Positions 9,248-18,318 of a stretch of DNA of 64,000 nt are shown here, piece after piece. The DNA lies in contig NZ_JAKWJQ010000002.1 of NCBI RefSeq assembly GCF_022761015.1, positions 434,001-498,000 on the forward strand, written 5' to 3'. The position numbers were made by a program, and so were the translations under genes. The stretch is from Humibacter sp. RRB41. Its GTDB lineage: Bacteria > Actinomycetota > Actinomycetes > Actinomycetales > Microbacteriaceae. Under the pieces are notes generated by a model that saw nothing but the letters and a program-made list of their open reading frames with translations, made no database searches and had not been told where the DNA came from. Position 1 is the stretch's first letter. Each line of letters opens with the position of its first letter.

Positions 9248-11974
9248 GTGACTGTCAACGACCAGGACCCGTATTCGGTGAACTACATCGACTCGGACCC
9301 GGGCGAGACCGCCGAATGGCAGGAATCCCTGGAAGCGCTCGTTGCGGCTGAAGGCCACGAACGCGCCAGGGAGATCATCCTCAGCCTGCTGAAGCGCTCG
9401 AAGGAACTACACCTCGGCGTGCCGATGGTGCCCACCACGGACTACATCAACACGATCGCCCCCGAGAACGAGCCCTCGTTCCCCGGCGACGAGGACATCG
9501 AGCGCCGGTATCGGGCGTGGATCCGCTGGAACGCGGCCATCCTGGTACACCGTGCCCAGCGTCCCGGCATCGCCGTCGGCGGACACATCTCCACGTACGC
9601 GTCCAGCGCGGCACTGTACGAGGTGGGCTTCAACCACTTCTTCCGCGGACCCGATCATGCGGGCGGCGGCGACCAGATTTTCATTCAGGGTCACGCATCC
9701 CCCGGCCCTTACGCCAGAGCGTTCCTGGAGGGCAGGCTCAGCGCAGACCAGCTCGACGGATTCCGTCAGGAGAAGTCGCACGCTCCCAACGGGCTCTCCT
9801 CGTACCCGCACCCGCGGCTCATGCCGGAGTTCTGGCAGTTCCCGACGGTGTCGATGGGTCTCGGCCCGATCAACGCGATCTACCAGGCGCAGACCAACAG
9901 GTACCTGACGAACCGCGGCATCAAGGATGCCTCAGACCAGCACGTCTGGGCGTTCCTGGGCGACGGCGAGATGGACGAAGTCGAGAGCCGCGGTCAGCTC
10001 CAGGTCGCCGCGAACGAGGGCCTCGACAATCTGACATTCGTCGTCAACGCGAACCTTCAACGGCTCGACGGTCCGGTGCGCGGCAACGGCAAGATCATCC
10101 AGGAGCTGGAGAGCTTCTTCCGCGGCGCCGGCTGGAACGTGATCAAGGTCATCTGGGGCCGCGAATGGGACGACCTGCTCGCCCGCGACACCGACGGCGC
10201 GCTGCTCAACGTCATGAACACCACGCCGGACGGCGACTACCAGACCTACAAGGCCGAGAGCGGCGCGTACGTTCGGGAGCACTTCTTCGGCAAAGACCCT
10301 CGCGCCCTCGAGCTGGTCAAGGACTACTCGGACGAGCAGATCTGGAACCTCAAGCGAGGCGGCCACGACTATCGCAAGGTGTACGCGGCGTTCAAGGCGG
10401 CGCTCGAGCACAAGGGTCAGCCCACCGTGATCATCGCGAAGACCATCAAGGGCTACGGGCTCGGTCCGCACTTCGAGGGTCGCAACGCGACCCATCAGAT
10501 GAAGAAGATGACGCTGGACGACCTCAAGAAGTTCCGCGACTCGATGCACATCCCGATCACGGACGACCAGCTCGCCGAGAATCCCTATCTGCCGCCGTAC
10601 TACCACCCCGGTGAGAACGACGAGGCGATCCAGTACCTGCTCGAGCGCCGCCGTGCTCTCGGCGGGTTCGTTCCGGAGCGCCGCTCGAAGTACACGCAGA
10701 TTCCGCTGCCGGATGACTCCGCCTACGCGATCTCCAAGAAGGGCTCGGGCACGCAGGAGGTCGCCACGACGATGGCGTTCGTGCGGCTGCTGAAGGACCT
10801 GCTGCGGGCCAAGGACTTCGGCCACCGCATCGTGCCGATCATCCCCGATGAGGCCCGCACGTTCGGCATCGACGCGTTCTTCCCGAACGCCAAGATCTAC
10901 AACCCGAACGGCCAGCACTACACATCGGTCGACCGCGAGCTCCTCCTGTCGTACAAGGAGAGCCCGCAGGGCCAGATCATCCACGTCGGCATCAACGAGG
11001 CCGGCGCGATGGCCGCCTTCACCAACGTGGGAACGTCGTATGCCACGCACGGCGAGCCGTTGATCCCGATCTACGTCTTCTACTCGATGTTCGGCTTCCA
11101 GCGCACGGGCGACGCGATGTGGGCGGCGGGCGATCAGATGGCACGAGGATTCATCATCGGCGCCACCGCAGGACGCACAACGCTCACGGGCGAAGGCCTG
11201 CAGCATGCCGACGGGCACTCCCCCATGCTGGCCGCGACCAACCCCGCCGTCGTCAGCTACGACCCGGCGTACGGGTACGAGATCGGCCACATCGTGCGCG
11301 CTGGCCTCGACCGCATGTACGGCGGAACGCACCACGATCCGAACGTCATGTACTACCTGACGGTGTACAACGAGCCGATGGTGCAGCCGGTCGAGCCGGA
11401 GAACCTCGACGTCGACGGTCTGCTGCACGGCATCTACAAGCTGCGGCCCGCCGAGGGTGACGGTCCTCGGGCGCAGTTGCTGGCATCCGGTGTCGCTGTT
11501 CCATGGGCGCTCGAGGCTCAGGAGCTTCTCGCGAACGACTGGGGCGTGAAGGCCGATGTCTGGAGCGTCACGAGCTGGACCGAGCTGCGTCGCGAAGGGC
11601 TCGCGGCCGACGAGCACAACTTCCTGCACCCGCAGGAGGAGAAGCGAACGCCGTACCTGACGACGAAGCTCGCGGGTGCCGAGGGTCCGTTCATCGCCAC
11701 CACCGACTACGCACACGCGGTTCCGGATCAGATCCGCGCCTACGTCCCCGGTGAGTTCGCCACTCTGGGCGCCGACGACTTCGGGTTCTCCGACACCCGC
11801 GCCGCCGCCCGGCGGTTCTTCAAGATCGACGGCCCGTCGATGGTCGTCCGCACGCTCGAGCTGCTCGCAGCACGCGGCCAGGTCGACGCATCCGTGCCCG
11901 CGCAGGCCATCGAGCGCTACCGGCTCCACGACGTGACCGCCGGCACCACGGGGGTGGCCGGCGGCGAGAGCTAG
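9248..11974 (+). CDS. aceE: Pyruvate dehydrogenase E1 component, homodimeric type
   Basis: A 908-residue thiamine-diphosphate enzyme that decarboxylates pyruvate and passes the acetyl group to lipoyl-E2. The family signature is continuous. It runs from the [28 protein letters not shown]-terminal region to [27 protein letters not shown], then the ThDP motif [16 protein letters not shown] ... [16 protein letters not shown], and C-terminal [19 protein letters not shown]. Length fits E. coli-type AceE and its actinobacterial counterparts. It starts with GTG. E2 and E3 are not nearby, as is usual in actinobacteria. The PucR-type regulator begins 11 bases downstream, linking acetyl-CoA supply with the fatty-acid genes that follow. 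Confidence 0.98.
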   Translation: MTVNDQDPYSVNYIDSDPGETAEWQESLEALVAAEGHERAREIILSLLKRSKELHLGVPMVPTTDYINTIAPENEPSFPGDEDIERRYRAWIRWNAAILVHRAQRPGIAVGGHISTYASSAALYEVGFNHFFRGPDHAGGGDQIFIQGHASPGPYARAFLEGRLSADQLDGFRQEKSHAPNGLSSYPHPRLMPEFWQFPTVSMGLGPINAIYQAQTNRYLTNRGIKDASDQHVWAFLGDGEMDEVESRGQLQVAANEGLDNLTFVVNANLQRLDGPVRGNGKIIQELESFFRGAGWNVIKVIWGREWDDLLARDTDGALLNVMNTTPDGDYQTYKAESGAYVREHFFGKDPRALELVKDYSDEQIWNLKRGGHDYRKVYAAFKAALEHKGQPTVIIAKTIKGYGLGPHFEGRNATHQMKKMTLDDLKKFRDSMHIPITDDQLAENPYLPPYYHPGENDEAIQYLLERRRALGGFVPERRSKYTQIPLPDDSAYAISKKGSGTQEVATTMAFVRLLKDLLRAKDFGHRIVPIIPDEARTFGIDAFFPNAKIYNPNGQHYTSVDRELLLSYKESPQGQIIHVGINEAGAMAAFTNVGTSYATHGEPLIPIYVFYSMFGFQRTGDAMWAAGDQMARGFIIGATAGRTTLTGEGLQHADGHSPMLAATNPAVVSYDPAYGYEIGHIVRAGLDRMYGGTHHDPNVMYYLTVYNEPMVQPVEPENLDVDGLLHGIYKLRPAEGDGPRAQLLASGVAVPWALEAQELLANDWGVKADVWSVTSWTELRREGLAADEHNFLHPQEEKRTPYLTTKLAGAEGPFIATTDYAHAVPDQIRAYVPGEFATLGADDFGFSDTRAAARRFFKIDGPSMVVRTLELLAARGQVDASVPAQAIERYRLHDVTAGTTGVAGGES

Positions 11975-11985
11975 GCGGCGACAAG

Positions 11986-13188
11986 GTGTCGAAACCGAAG
12001 ACGAAGGACGAGACACTCGCCTGGCTGAGGAAGATCTCCGGGGAGCTGGCGACGGCGACGCTGAAGCGGCTTGAAGACACTCTGCCCTGGTACAGCGACA
12101 TGCCGGCCGGGCGGCGTTCCGCTGTCGGGCTCGTCGCCCAGGCAGGCATCACGTCGTTCATCTCCTGGTTCGACGATCCGCGGTCGACGCCCTGGATCGC
12201 GGCGGACGTGTTCGGAGCGGCCCCGCGCGAGCTGCTCCGCTCGGTGTCTTTGCAGCAGACCCTGCAGCTGATCCGCGTGACCGTCGAGGTGGTCGAGGAC
12301 CGCGTGCGAACGGCGGGCAACGAGGAGCTCCGTGAGGCGATCCTGCTGTACTCGCGAGAGATCGCGTTCGCGGCAGCGGATGTCTACGCGCGCGCCGCCG
12401 AAGCCCGAGGCCTGTGGGATGCCCGCCTCGAGGCTCTCGTCGTCGACTCGATCCTGACGGGCGAGGCGGACGACGAGCTTCCTAGCCGAATCGCGGCGCT
12501 CGGATGGCACGGGCACGGCGAGGTCAGCGTGCTGGTCGGCACGGCGCCCACCCAGTTGGATGTCGACCAACTGCGGCGCATCGCCCGTCACATGACGGCC
12601 GACGTGCTGATCGGTGTTCAGGGGTCCCGTCTCGTGCTGGTCATCGGCCGGGCGCAGCCACGCTCGACAGATCCAGACGAGGTCGGTCCCTCGAACTCGA
12701 TCACCTTCCTCGAGATCGCACAGCAGTTGGAGTCGGGCTTCGGCCCAGGCCACCTCGTTCTCGGTCATGAGGTGCCCGGTCTCGTTGACGCGTCCAAGAG
12801 TGCACGCGCCGCCCTGGCCGGCTTCGCCGTGGCGAAGGCGTGGCGCAACTGCCCGAGGCCGGTGCACGCAGACGATCTGCTCCCCGAACGGGCATTCGCG
12901 GGTGACTCGCTCGCGAGGAGCACACTGGTCGGCCGCATCTACCGCCCGTTGCACGCTCACTCCCCCGAGCTGCTCAATACCTTGTGGAGCTATCTCGACA
13001 ACGGAAGGTCGCTCGAGGCAACGGCGCGCGAGCTGTTCGTTCACCCGAACACGGTGCGCTACCGATTGAAGCGCGTCACGGATGTGATCGGCTGGGATGC
13101 GACGGGAGCGCGCGAGGCGCTCATCTTGCAAGCGGCGCTCATCGTCGGCTCGATCAACGAGCCCGACGTGCCGGCGCGACGTCGCTGA
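11986..13188 (+). CDS. PucR/CdaR-type regulator of the fatty-acid cluster (FasR-like)
   Basis: A 400-residue protein with a C-terminal PucR-type helix-turn-helix: LWSYLDNGRSLEATARELFV followed by HPNTVRYRLKRVTDVIG (about residues 330-372). The middle has the GGDEF-like PucR domain and the N-terminus an uncharacterised sensory region. In Streptomyces a regulator in this same position before fabD, named FasR, activates the fabD-fabH-acpP-fabF genes. By synteny and domain type this is probably the same regulator, but the assignment is inferred. The start is GTG and the gene follows aceE by 11 bases, so it may be co-transcribed with it. Confidence 0.85.
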   Translation: MSKPKTKDETLAWLRKISGELATATLKRLEDTLPWYSDMPAGRRSAVGLVAQAGITSFISWFDDPRSTPWIAADVFGAAPRELLRSVSLQQTLQLIRVTVEVVEDRVRTAGNEELREAILLYSREIAFAAADVYARAAEARGLWDARLEALVVDSILTGEADDELPSRIAALGWHGHGEVSVLVGTAPTQLDVDQLRRIARHMTADVLIGVQGSRLVLVIGRAQPRSTDPDEVGPSNSITFLEIAQQLESGFGPGHLVLGHEVPGLVDASKSARAALAGFAVAKAWRNCPRPVHADDLLPERAFAGDSLARSTLVGRIYRPLHAHSPELLNTLWSYLDNGRSLEATARELFVHPNTVRYRLKRVTDVIGWDATGAREALILQAALIVGSINEPDVPARRR

Positions 13189-13289
13189 CCTGAGGAGACC
13201 TGACTGATGTACGACACCTCCAAACGATCCGGTGGTAGTTCATTGAAGATCGACACGAGACCGCCCGCACCGATTGGCAGACTAGAGCG
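13189..13289 (+). promoter_or_regulatory. Probable fabD-operon promoter and regulator target
   Basis: A 101-base gap between the PucR-type regulator and fabD. CAGACT (13278-13283) lies six bases before the fabD GTG, matching the leaderless -10 spacing seen elsewhere here apart from its first base. The segment with ATCCGGTGGTAGTTCATTG upstream is the likely place for activator binding, but no convincing repeat was found. Confidence 0.4.
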
Positions 13290-14225
13290 GTGATCGTCGT
13301 CGCATGCCCGGGACAGGGCTCCCAAACCCCAGGCTTTCTGACCCCATGGCTCGTCGATGAAGAGACCAGAGCGCTCGTCGAGCGCTATTCCGAGGTCTCC
13401 GGCGTCGATCTGATCGAGCACGGTACGCGGTCCGACGCCGAGACGATCAGGGACACCGGCCTCGCCCAGCCGCTCATCGTCGCGGCCAGCCTGCTCGCCC
13501 TCCGCGCGCTGCGCGCCGCCGCTCCCGACGTCACCATCGGCGGCATCGCCGGGCACTCGGTCGGCGAGGCCGCGGCGGCAGCCGGTGCCGGCATCCTCTC
13601 GGAGGACGACGCTCTGCGCTTCGTGCGCGCCCGTGCGCTGCTGATGGCGGAAGCCGCTGCGGCGACCCCGACGGGCATGAGCGCCGTGCTCGGCGGCGAC
13701 CAGGACGCCGTCGTCGCACTTGCGGAGAGCCTCGGCCTCGAGCCGGCCAACTACAACGGCGGCGGTCAGATCGTGGTGGGCGGCGCACTGGATGCTCTCG
13801 CTCGGCTTTCCGATCAGCCGCTGCGAGGTACCAGGGTCGTACCGCTTCAGGTGGCCGGCGCGTTCCACACGCGTTACATGCAGCCGGCGCGCGAGGGTCT
13901 CGACGACGCGATCATCGACATTCCTGTCGCCGATCCCTTCCTCACCATCTGGACCAATCGCGACGGCTCGGCCGTCACGTCCGGCAGCGAGTTCGTCGAG
14001 TTGATGGTCGGCCAGGTGGCGTCGCCGGTGCGCTGGGACCTGTGCATGGCATCGTTCGAGCAGGCGGATGTGACAGGGCTGATCGAGCTGACACCGGCCG
14101 GTGCCCTGACCGGGCTCGCCAAGCGCGGCCTGAAAGGCGTGCCCACCGTCGCGATCAAGACCCCCGACGACCTCCCAGCCGCCGTCGAGCTGTTGACGAG
14201 CTCGGTCGCAGAAAGCGAAGCCTGA
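13290..14225 (+). CDS. fabD: Malonyl-CoA:ACP transacylase
   Basis: A 311-residue enzyme that loads malonyl groups onto acyl carrier protein for fatty-acid elongation. CPGQGSQTPGF at the N-terminus, the nucleophile Ser90 in AGHSVGEAAA, the Arg in FVRARALLMAEAA and the catalytic His in VAGAFHTRYM are all present. It starts with GTG and is the first of four fatty-acid genes in order fabD-fabH-acpP-fabF, followed by fabH after three bases. This standalone type II set is notable beside the large type I FAS of mycobacteria, but it is typical of Streptomyces and Microbacteriaceae. Confidence 0.97.
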   Translation: MIVVACPGQGSQTPGFLTPWLVDEETRALVERYSEVSGVDLIEHGTRSDAETIRDTGLAQPLIVAASLLALRALRAAAPDVTIGGIAGHSVGEAAAAAGAGILSEDDALRFVRARALLMAEAAAATPTGMSAVLGGDQDAVVALAESLGLEPANYNGGGQIVVGGALDALARLSDQPLRGTRVVPLQVAGAFHTRYMQPAREGLDDAIIDIPVADPFLTIWTNRDGSAVTSGSEFVELMVGQVASPVRWDLCMASFEQADVTGLIELTPAGALTGLAKRGLKGVPTVAIKTPDDLPAAVELLTSSVAESEA

Positions 14226-14228
14226 TCC

Positions 14229-15233
14229 ATGAGTGCACCCCGCCTGAACCAGACGACAGGGCCCAAGTACACGCGCATTCTCGCGATGGGCGCCGCCCGT
14301 GGAAGCATCGACGTTCCCAATGACGATCTGGTCGGTCCGATCAACTCGTCGGACGAGTGGATTCGTCAACGCACCGGAATCATCACCCGCAAGCGTGCGC
14401 CGCACGACGTGCTCGCGGTCGATCTGGCGACGGATGCCGCCCGCGAAGCCGTCGAGGCTTCCGGCGTCGATCCCGCACTGATCGACCTCGTGCTGATCGC
14501 CACGATCAGCAACGTGCAGCAGACGCCTTCGATGTCCGCCGTCGTCGCGGACCGGATCGGCGCCAACCCGGCGGCCGCCTACGACCTGAATGCCGCGTGC
14601 GCCGGGTACACCTACGCAATCGCGCAGGCCGACGCACTCATCCGTGCCGGCGTCGCGCACTACGCGGTCGTGGTCGGGGCGGAGAAGCTCTCGGACGTGG
14701 TGGACGGCACCGACAGGTCGATCTCGTTCCTGCTCGCCGACGGCGCGGGCGCGGCCGTGATCGGGCCGAGCGACGAGCCCGGCATCTCCCCGACGGTGTG
14801 GGGGTCGGACGGCGCCAAGGCCGACTCGGTGGGCATGGACCACACCTTGGTCGAGTTCCGCGACGGCGAAGCGGCCTGGCCGACGTTGCGCCAAGACGGT
14901 CCCGTGGTGTTCCGGTGGGCGGTGTGGGAGATGGCCAAGGTCGCGAAGCAGGCGATCGAGGCCGCTGGAATCACCGCCGACGACCTGTCCGCATTCATCC
15001 CCCATCAGGCGAACATGCGCATTGTCGACGAGCTCGCCAAGCAGCTCAAATTGTCGAAGGGCGTCACGATCGCCCGCGACATCGAGACCACCGGCAACAC
15101 GTCGGCGGCCTCCATTCCGCTTGCCGCGCACCGGCTGCTCACCGAGCATCCCGAACTCAGCGGCACCCTCGCGCTTCAAATCGGCTTCGGCGCCGGCCTC
15201 GTGTTCGGGGCGCAGGTCGTCGTCCTGCCCTGA
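14229..15233 (+). CDS. fabH: 3-oxoacyl-ACP synthase III
   Basis: A 334-residue initiating condensing enzyme that joins a starter acyl-CoA with malonyl-ACP. The catalytic triad is visible: Cys124 in LNAACAGYTY, His259 in PHQANMRI and Asn290 in TGNTSAASIP. In actinobacteria FabH often prefers branched starters, giving iso/anteiso fatty acids, but this cannot be decided from sequence alone. It starts three bases after fabD and is therefore in the same transcript. Confidence 0.97.
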   Translation: MSAPRLNQTTGPKYTRILAMGAARGSIDVPNDDLVGPINSSDEWIRQRTGIITRKRAPHDVLAVDLATDAAREAVEASGVDPALIDLVLIATISNVQQTPSMSAVVADRIGANPAAAYDLNAACAGYTYAIAQADALIRAGVAHYAVVVGAEKLSDVVDGTDRSISFLLADGAGAAVIGPSDEPGISPTVWGSDGAKADSVGMDHTLVEFRDGEAAWPTLRQDGPVVFRWAVWEMAKVAKQAIEAAGITADDLSAFIPHQANMRIVDELAKQLKLSKGVTIARDIETTGNTSAASIPLAAHRLLTEHPELSGTLALQIGFGAGLVFGAQVVVLP

Positions 15234-15244
15234 ACCGTCCCCTC

Positions 15245-15250
15245 TAGACT
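15245..15250 (+). promoter_or_regulatory. Candidate -10 box for acpP
   Basis: TAGACT lies 39 bases before the acpP ATG in the 56-base fabH-acpP gap. No good -35 is present. An extra internal promoter would fit the high demand for acyl carrier protein relative to the other enzymes. A Shine-Dalgarno AAGGAG sits upstream of the ATG. Confidence 0.4.
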
Positions 15251-15289
15251 GTTCTGCTGTCACACGACATCCCAAGGAGAAACGAAGAA

Positions 15290-15538
15290 ATGGCACTTTC
15301 CCGCGAAGAAGTCCTCGCCGGCCTGGCGGAGCTCATCAACGACGAGACCGGCATCGCAACCGACACGGTCGCGGCCGACAAGTCATTCACGGACGACCTC
15401 GACATCGACTCGATCTCGATGATGACCATCGTGGTCAACGCCGAGGACAAGTTCGACGTGAAGATCCCCGACGAAGAGGTCAAGAACCTCAAGACCGTCG
15501 GCGATGCCGTCGATTTCATCGTCAACGCACAGGCTTGA
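15290..15538 (+). CDS. acpP: Acyl carrier protein
   Basis: An 82-residue acidic four-helix protein that carries growing acyl chains on a phosphopantetheine arm. The attachment Ser is S41 in DLDIDSISMM; the usual motif is DSL, here DSI. The second-helix IVVNAEDKFDVKIPDEE and third-helix LKTVGDAVDFI blocks are typical. AAGGAG precedes the ATG. It lies between fabH and fabF, whose enzymes use it as carrier. Confidence 0.97.
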   Translation: MALSREEVLAGLAELINDETGIATDTVAADKSFTDDLDIDSISMMTIVVNAEDKFDVKIPDEEVKNLKTVGDAVDFIVNAQA

Positions 15539-15632
15539 TCAGTGGTCGGCGCGGCTGCGGTCGCGCCGACCTCGATTGAACATCCACTTTCCGCACGACA
15601 TTGCGCTTCGGCGCGCCTGAGGTCGGTATCCC

Positions 15633-16871
15633 ATGAGTCCCAAGAAGATCGTCGTCACCGGCATCGGTGCGAGTTCGCCGCTGGGCGGCACCGCACCAGA
15701 GAGCTGGAGCGCCCTCCTGGCGGGCGAGTCAGGAACGCACACGCTCACGCACGAGTGGGTGCAGAAGTACGAGCTCCCGATCACCTTCGCCGCCGAGGCG
15801 AAGGTGCGGCCGGAGACCGTGCTCGAGCGCCCTGTCGCCAAGCGGCTCGACCCCGTTGCGCAGCTCGCACTCGTCTCGGCGAAGGAGGCGTGGGCGGATG
15901 CCGGCTCGCCGGACGTCGACCCCGACAGACTCGGCGTCGACTACGCCACCGGTATCGGAGGCATGTGGACGCTGCTGGATGCCTGGGACACGCTGCGCGA
16001 ACGCGGGCCGCGCCGGGTCATGCCACTGACCGTTCCGATGCTGATGCCGAACGCATCCGCAGCGGCGGTGTCGATGCATCTGAACGCCAGGGCGTACGCC
16101 CGCACCGTCGCGTCCGCCTGTGCGTCGAGCACGGAGTCGATCGCCAACGCCTACGAGCACCTTCAGCTGGGGCTGGCGGACATCGTGATCGCCGGCGGCT
16201 CGGAGTCCGCAGTGCATCCGATCACCATGGCGGCCTTCGCCTCTGCTCAGGCCATGTCCAAGCGCAACGACGATCCCGAGCACGCGTCTCGGCCGTACAG
16301 CATCGACCGTGATGGCTTCATCATGGGCGAGGGTGCGGCAAGCCTCGTTCTGGAGACCGAGGAACACGCGCTCGCGCGTGGCGCTCGCATCTACGCGGAA
16401 ATCGCCGGCGGCGGCGTGAGCGCCGATGCCTACCACATCACCGCGAACGATCCGGAGGGGAAGGGTGCCAGACGTGCTCTTCTCGCCGCTCTGGATCAGG
16501 CCGGCGCCACGCCGGACCAGGTGACGCACATCAACGCTCACGCGACGAGTACGCCGGTCGGCGACATCGCCGAATACGTGGCATTGCGGTCGGTGTTCGG
16601 AGACAGAGTGACTCAGATCCCGACGTCGGCCACCAAAGCATCCACCGGTCACCTTCTCGGCGGGACCGGAGCACTCGAAGCGGTGTTCACGGTGCTCGCA
16701 CTACGTGACCGCATCGCGCCGCCCACCATCAACATCACAGAACAGGATCCGGAGATCCCCCTGTCGGTGTCGGGCGAGCCGCAGCCGCTCGGAGACGGTC
16801 CGCAGCTCGCGGTCTCCAACTCCTTCGGGTTCGGCGGCCACAACGCCGTCGTTGCGATCCGCAGCGTGTGA
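15633..16871 (+). CDS. fabF: 3-oxoacyl-ACP synthase II
   Basis: A 412-residue elongation condensing enzyme using malonyl-ACP. Catalytic Cys163 lies in VASACASSTESI, the first His in INAHATSTPVGD and the second in KASTGHLLGGTGALEAV. DGFIMGEGAASLVLE and SNSFGFGGHNA are further signatures. It is the last gene of the fab cluster, 94 bases after acpP. Length and motifs are those of an intact KASII. Confidence 0.97.
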   Translation: MSPKKIVVTGIGASSPLGGTAPESWSALLAGESGTHTLTHEWVQKYELPITFAAEAKVRPETVLERPVAKRLDPVAQLALVSAKEAWADAGSPDVDPDRLGVDYATGIGGMWTLLDAWDTLRERGPRRVMPLTVPMLMPNASAAAVSMHLNARAYARTVASACASSTESIANAYEHLQLGLADIVIAGGSESAVHPITMAAFASAQAMSKRNDDPEHASRPYSIDRDGFIMGEGAASLVLETEEHALARGARIYAEIAGGGVSADAYHITANDPEGKGARRALLAALDQAGATPDQVTHINAHATSTPVGDIAEYVALRSVFGDRVTQIPTSATKASTGHLLGGTGALEAVFTVLALRDRIAPPTINITEQDPEIPLSVSGEPQPLGDGPQLAVSNSFGFGGHNAVVAIRSV

Positions 16872-17025
16872 ACCGGTGTGCACGTCGGTCCCCGCCCGGC
16901 GTGCCGTGTCACCGTAGAACATCCGGTCGTACCGGGCGGGCCCGCTTCGCTTTCGCAGTGCCGGGAATGAGACATCCGGCTGCCGCTATTCGCGCCGCGG
17001 GCCCGTTCGGAACCCTTGTGCCGGC

Positions 17026-17529
17026 TCAACCCACCTTGTGCAGCCAGATGACCGGAGCGTCGTCGCTGGCGTGACGGAACGGCTCGAGCTCGTCGTCCCA
17101 CGCTTGACCCAGCGCGAGGCGCAGTTCGCGCTGCAACTCGAGGGCATTCGACCCGGCGAGCTCCATGGCGTAGCGCACGCGATCCTCGGGGATCACCGTG
17201 TTGCCCGCCGTGTCCGTTTGCGCATGGAAGATTCCGAGCGCGGGAGTGTGAATCCAGCGACCGCCATCGGTGCCGAGGCCGGCATCCTCCGTCACCTCGA
17301 ACCGCAGGTGCTCCCAGCCGAGCAGCGAGGAAGCGATCCGCGCGGCGGTGCCGCGCTCGCCTTCCCAGAAGAACTCGGTGCGCAGCGCACCCCGAAGCAC
17401 CGGCTGGTCCTGCCACGTGAAGTTGACCGGACGTCCCAGTGCCCGCCCGACCGACCATTCGAGGTGGGGGCAGAGCGCACGAGGAGAGGAGTGCACATAC
17501 AGCACTCCTCGAGCCTTTATTGACGCCAT
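17026..17529 (-). CDS. DUF3145 protein
   Basis: A 167-residue protein of the actinobacteria-specific DUF3145 family. KARGVLYVHSSPRALCPHLEW at the N-terminus and WQDQPVLRGALRTEF in the middle are characteristic. It has no known activity and is soluble, with no signal peptide. The start chosen is the ATG at 17529 because GGAGG lies six bases upstream. A longer frame back to 17586 exists but has no ribosome-binding site and adds 19 residues of non-conserved character. The gene converges on fabF and is regularly found beside fab genes in actinobacteria, so a link to lipid synthesis is possible. Confidence 0.85.
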   Translation of the reverse strand: MASIKARGVLYVHSSPRALCPHLEWSVGRALGRPVNFTWQDQPVLRGALRTEFFWEGERGTAARIASSLLGWEHLRFEVTEDAGLGTDGGRWIHTPALGIFHAQTDTAGNTVIPEDRVRYAMELAGSNALELQRELRLALGQAWDDELEPFRHASDDAPVIWLHKVG

Positions 17530-17693
17530 GATGTCCTCCGCTCGACGTGGTGCGTCTTCCCCTACGACCACGAACGGATTCGTCATGACTGCTTTGTGCG
17601 CCGACTGACGCCGACACAGGCATTATCCCCCGATGAGCGGCGGAATCACAACAATGTCATTCGGAAGGTCGGCGATTCGTCGGGTTCGCAAAG

Positions 17694-17712
17694 TCTGAAA
17701 GGCTCTTGCAGA
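17694..17712. promoter_or_regulatory. Operator 1 of the ArsR/MFS operon (imperfect 19-bp inverted repeat)
   Basis: TCTGAAA-GGCTC-TTGCAGA differs from a perfect palindrome by one base in the right arm. The right arm overlaps a -35 hexamer TTGCAG (17706-17711), so a bound dimer would block RNA polymerase. It is a near copy of the perfect site 38 bases downstream. Confidence 0.7.
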
Positions 17713-17728
17713 CCTTTCCCGATGGTCA

Positions 17729-17734
17729 TATTCT
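17729..17734 (+). promoter_or_regulatory. -10 box of the ArsR/MFS operon promoter
   Basis: TATTCT lies exactly 17 bases after TTGCAG (17706-17711), forming a plausible sigma-70 promoter. The -35 lies in operator 1 and the -10 runs into the left arm of operator 2. Confidence 0.6.
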
Positions 17735-17750
17735 GAAACGATCTTTCAGA
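17732..17750. promoter_or_regulatory. Operator 2 of the ArsR/MFS operon (perfect 19-bp inverted repeat)
   Basis: TCTGAAA-CGATC-TTTCAGA is a perfect 7-5-7 inverted repeat ending four bases before the Shine-Dalgarno of the ArsR-family gene. Its dyad and spacing suit a winged-helix dimer. Together with operator 1 it suggests autorepression of the regulator and its exporter. Confidence 0.75.
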
Positions 17751-17763
17751 GTTTGGAGCCGTG

Positions 17764-18318
17764 ATGGATGCCCGCCGCCCGACCCTCAGCGATCCCGCCA
17801 CCGTGCGGGCGCTCGCCCACCCCGTGCGACTCGACCTGCTCGGCTACCTGATGTCCGACGGGCCGGCCACGGCATCCCAATGCGCGAGGGCGATCGGCGA
17901 CACGCCATCGAACAGCAGCTATCACCTACGAGTGCTGTCGGGCCTCGGGCTGGTGGAAGAGGATGCCTCCGCCGATGGCCGGGAACGGCCGTGGCGCGCG
18001 ACGATCACCGGTTTCACGACAGACCCTGGAACATCGGAGGCGTCCGAACTCCTCGCCGCGTCGGTGCAGCTGGACTACCAGGCAGCGCGAGAGTATCTGC
18101 GCCGCCGCGACGAACTGCCGTCCGACTGGCGGGACGCCGACGTGCACGCTCATTACGGGCTTCGCGTCAGCGCCGAGGAGATGCGCACGATCGTCGAGGC
18201 GATCGACGCCATCGTCCGGCCCTACATCGCCGCGGTGCGGACAGACGGGCCCGCCGACGCGGCCAGCGTGAGCTTCTCGATGCTGGCGCTGCCTCGCCCG
18301 AACGGGAGCGCGTCGTGA
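17764..18318 (+). CDS. ArsR-family winged-helix regulator
   Basis: A 184-residue DNA-binding protein. DPATVRALAHPVRLDLLGYL (about residues 10-30) opens an ArsR-type winged helix, and SNSSYHLRVLSGLGLVEE is the recognition helix region. The C-terminal ~110 residues form a dimerisation or sensing domain with no ArsR metal-site Cys, so the signal is probably not a metal. The ATG at 17764 is preferred over GTG 17761 because GGAG lies five bases ahead of it. It overlaps the MFS gene by four bases. The two TCTGAAA palindromes just upstream are its probable operators. Confidence 0.88.
   Translation: MDARRPTLSDPATVRALAHPVRLDLLGYLMSDGPATASQCARAIGDTPSNSSYHLRVLSGLGLVEEDASADGRERPWRATITGFTTDPGTSEASELLAASVQLDYQAAREYLRRRDELPSDWRDADVHAHYGLRVSAEEMRTIVEAIDAIVRPYIAAVRTDGPADAASVSFSMLALPRPNGSAS

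Noticed and set aside
9932-12016. A 694-codon minus-strand open frame antisense to aceE
   Set aside because: Composition is that of a GC-rich antisense shadow (Val/Arg/Asp/His-rich) and aceE on the plus strand is unambiguous.
13059-15296. A 745-codon minus-strand open frame across fabD-fabH
   Set aside because: Antisense shadow of two intact, motif-complete enzymes; no family features.
16872-17025. CCCGCCCGG ... CCGGGCGGG complementarity after fabF as a terminator
   Set aside because: The arms are about 35 bases apart with no compact stem; it may help stop transcription, but the evidence is too weak to list.
17530-17586. Longer N-terminus for the DUF3145 protein
   Set aside because: No ribosome-binding site lies before 17586, while GGAGG sits six bases before 17529 and the shorter start matches the family's usual N-terminus.
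17706-18314. Upstream extension of the MFS frame through the regulator (635-codon form)
   Set aside because: The extension is out of frame with the well-supported ArsR-family gene; the GTG at 18315 with GTGA overlap is the sensible start.
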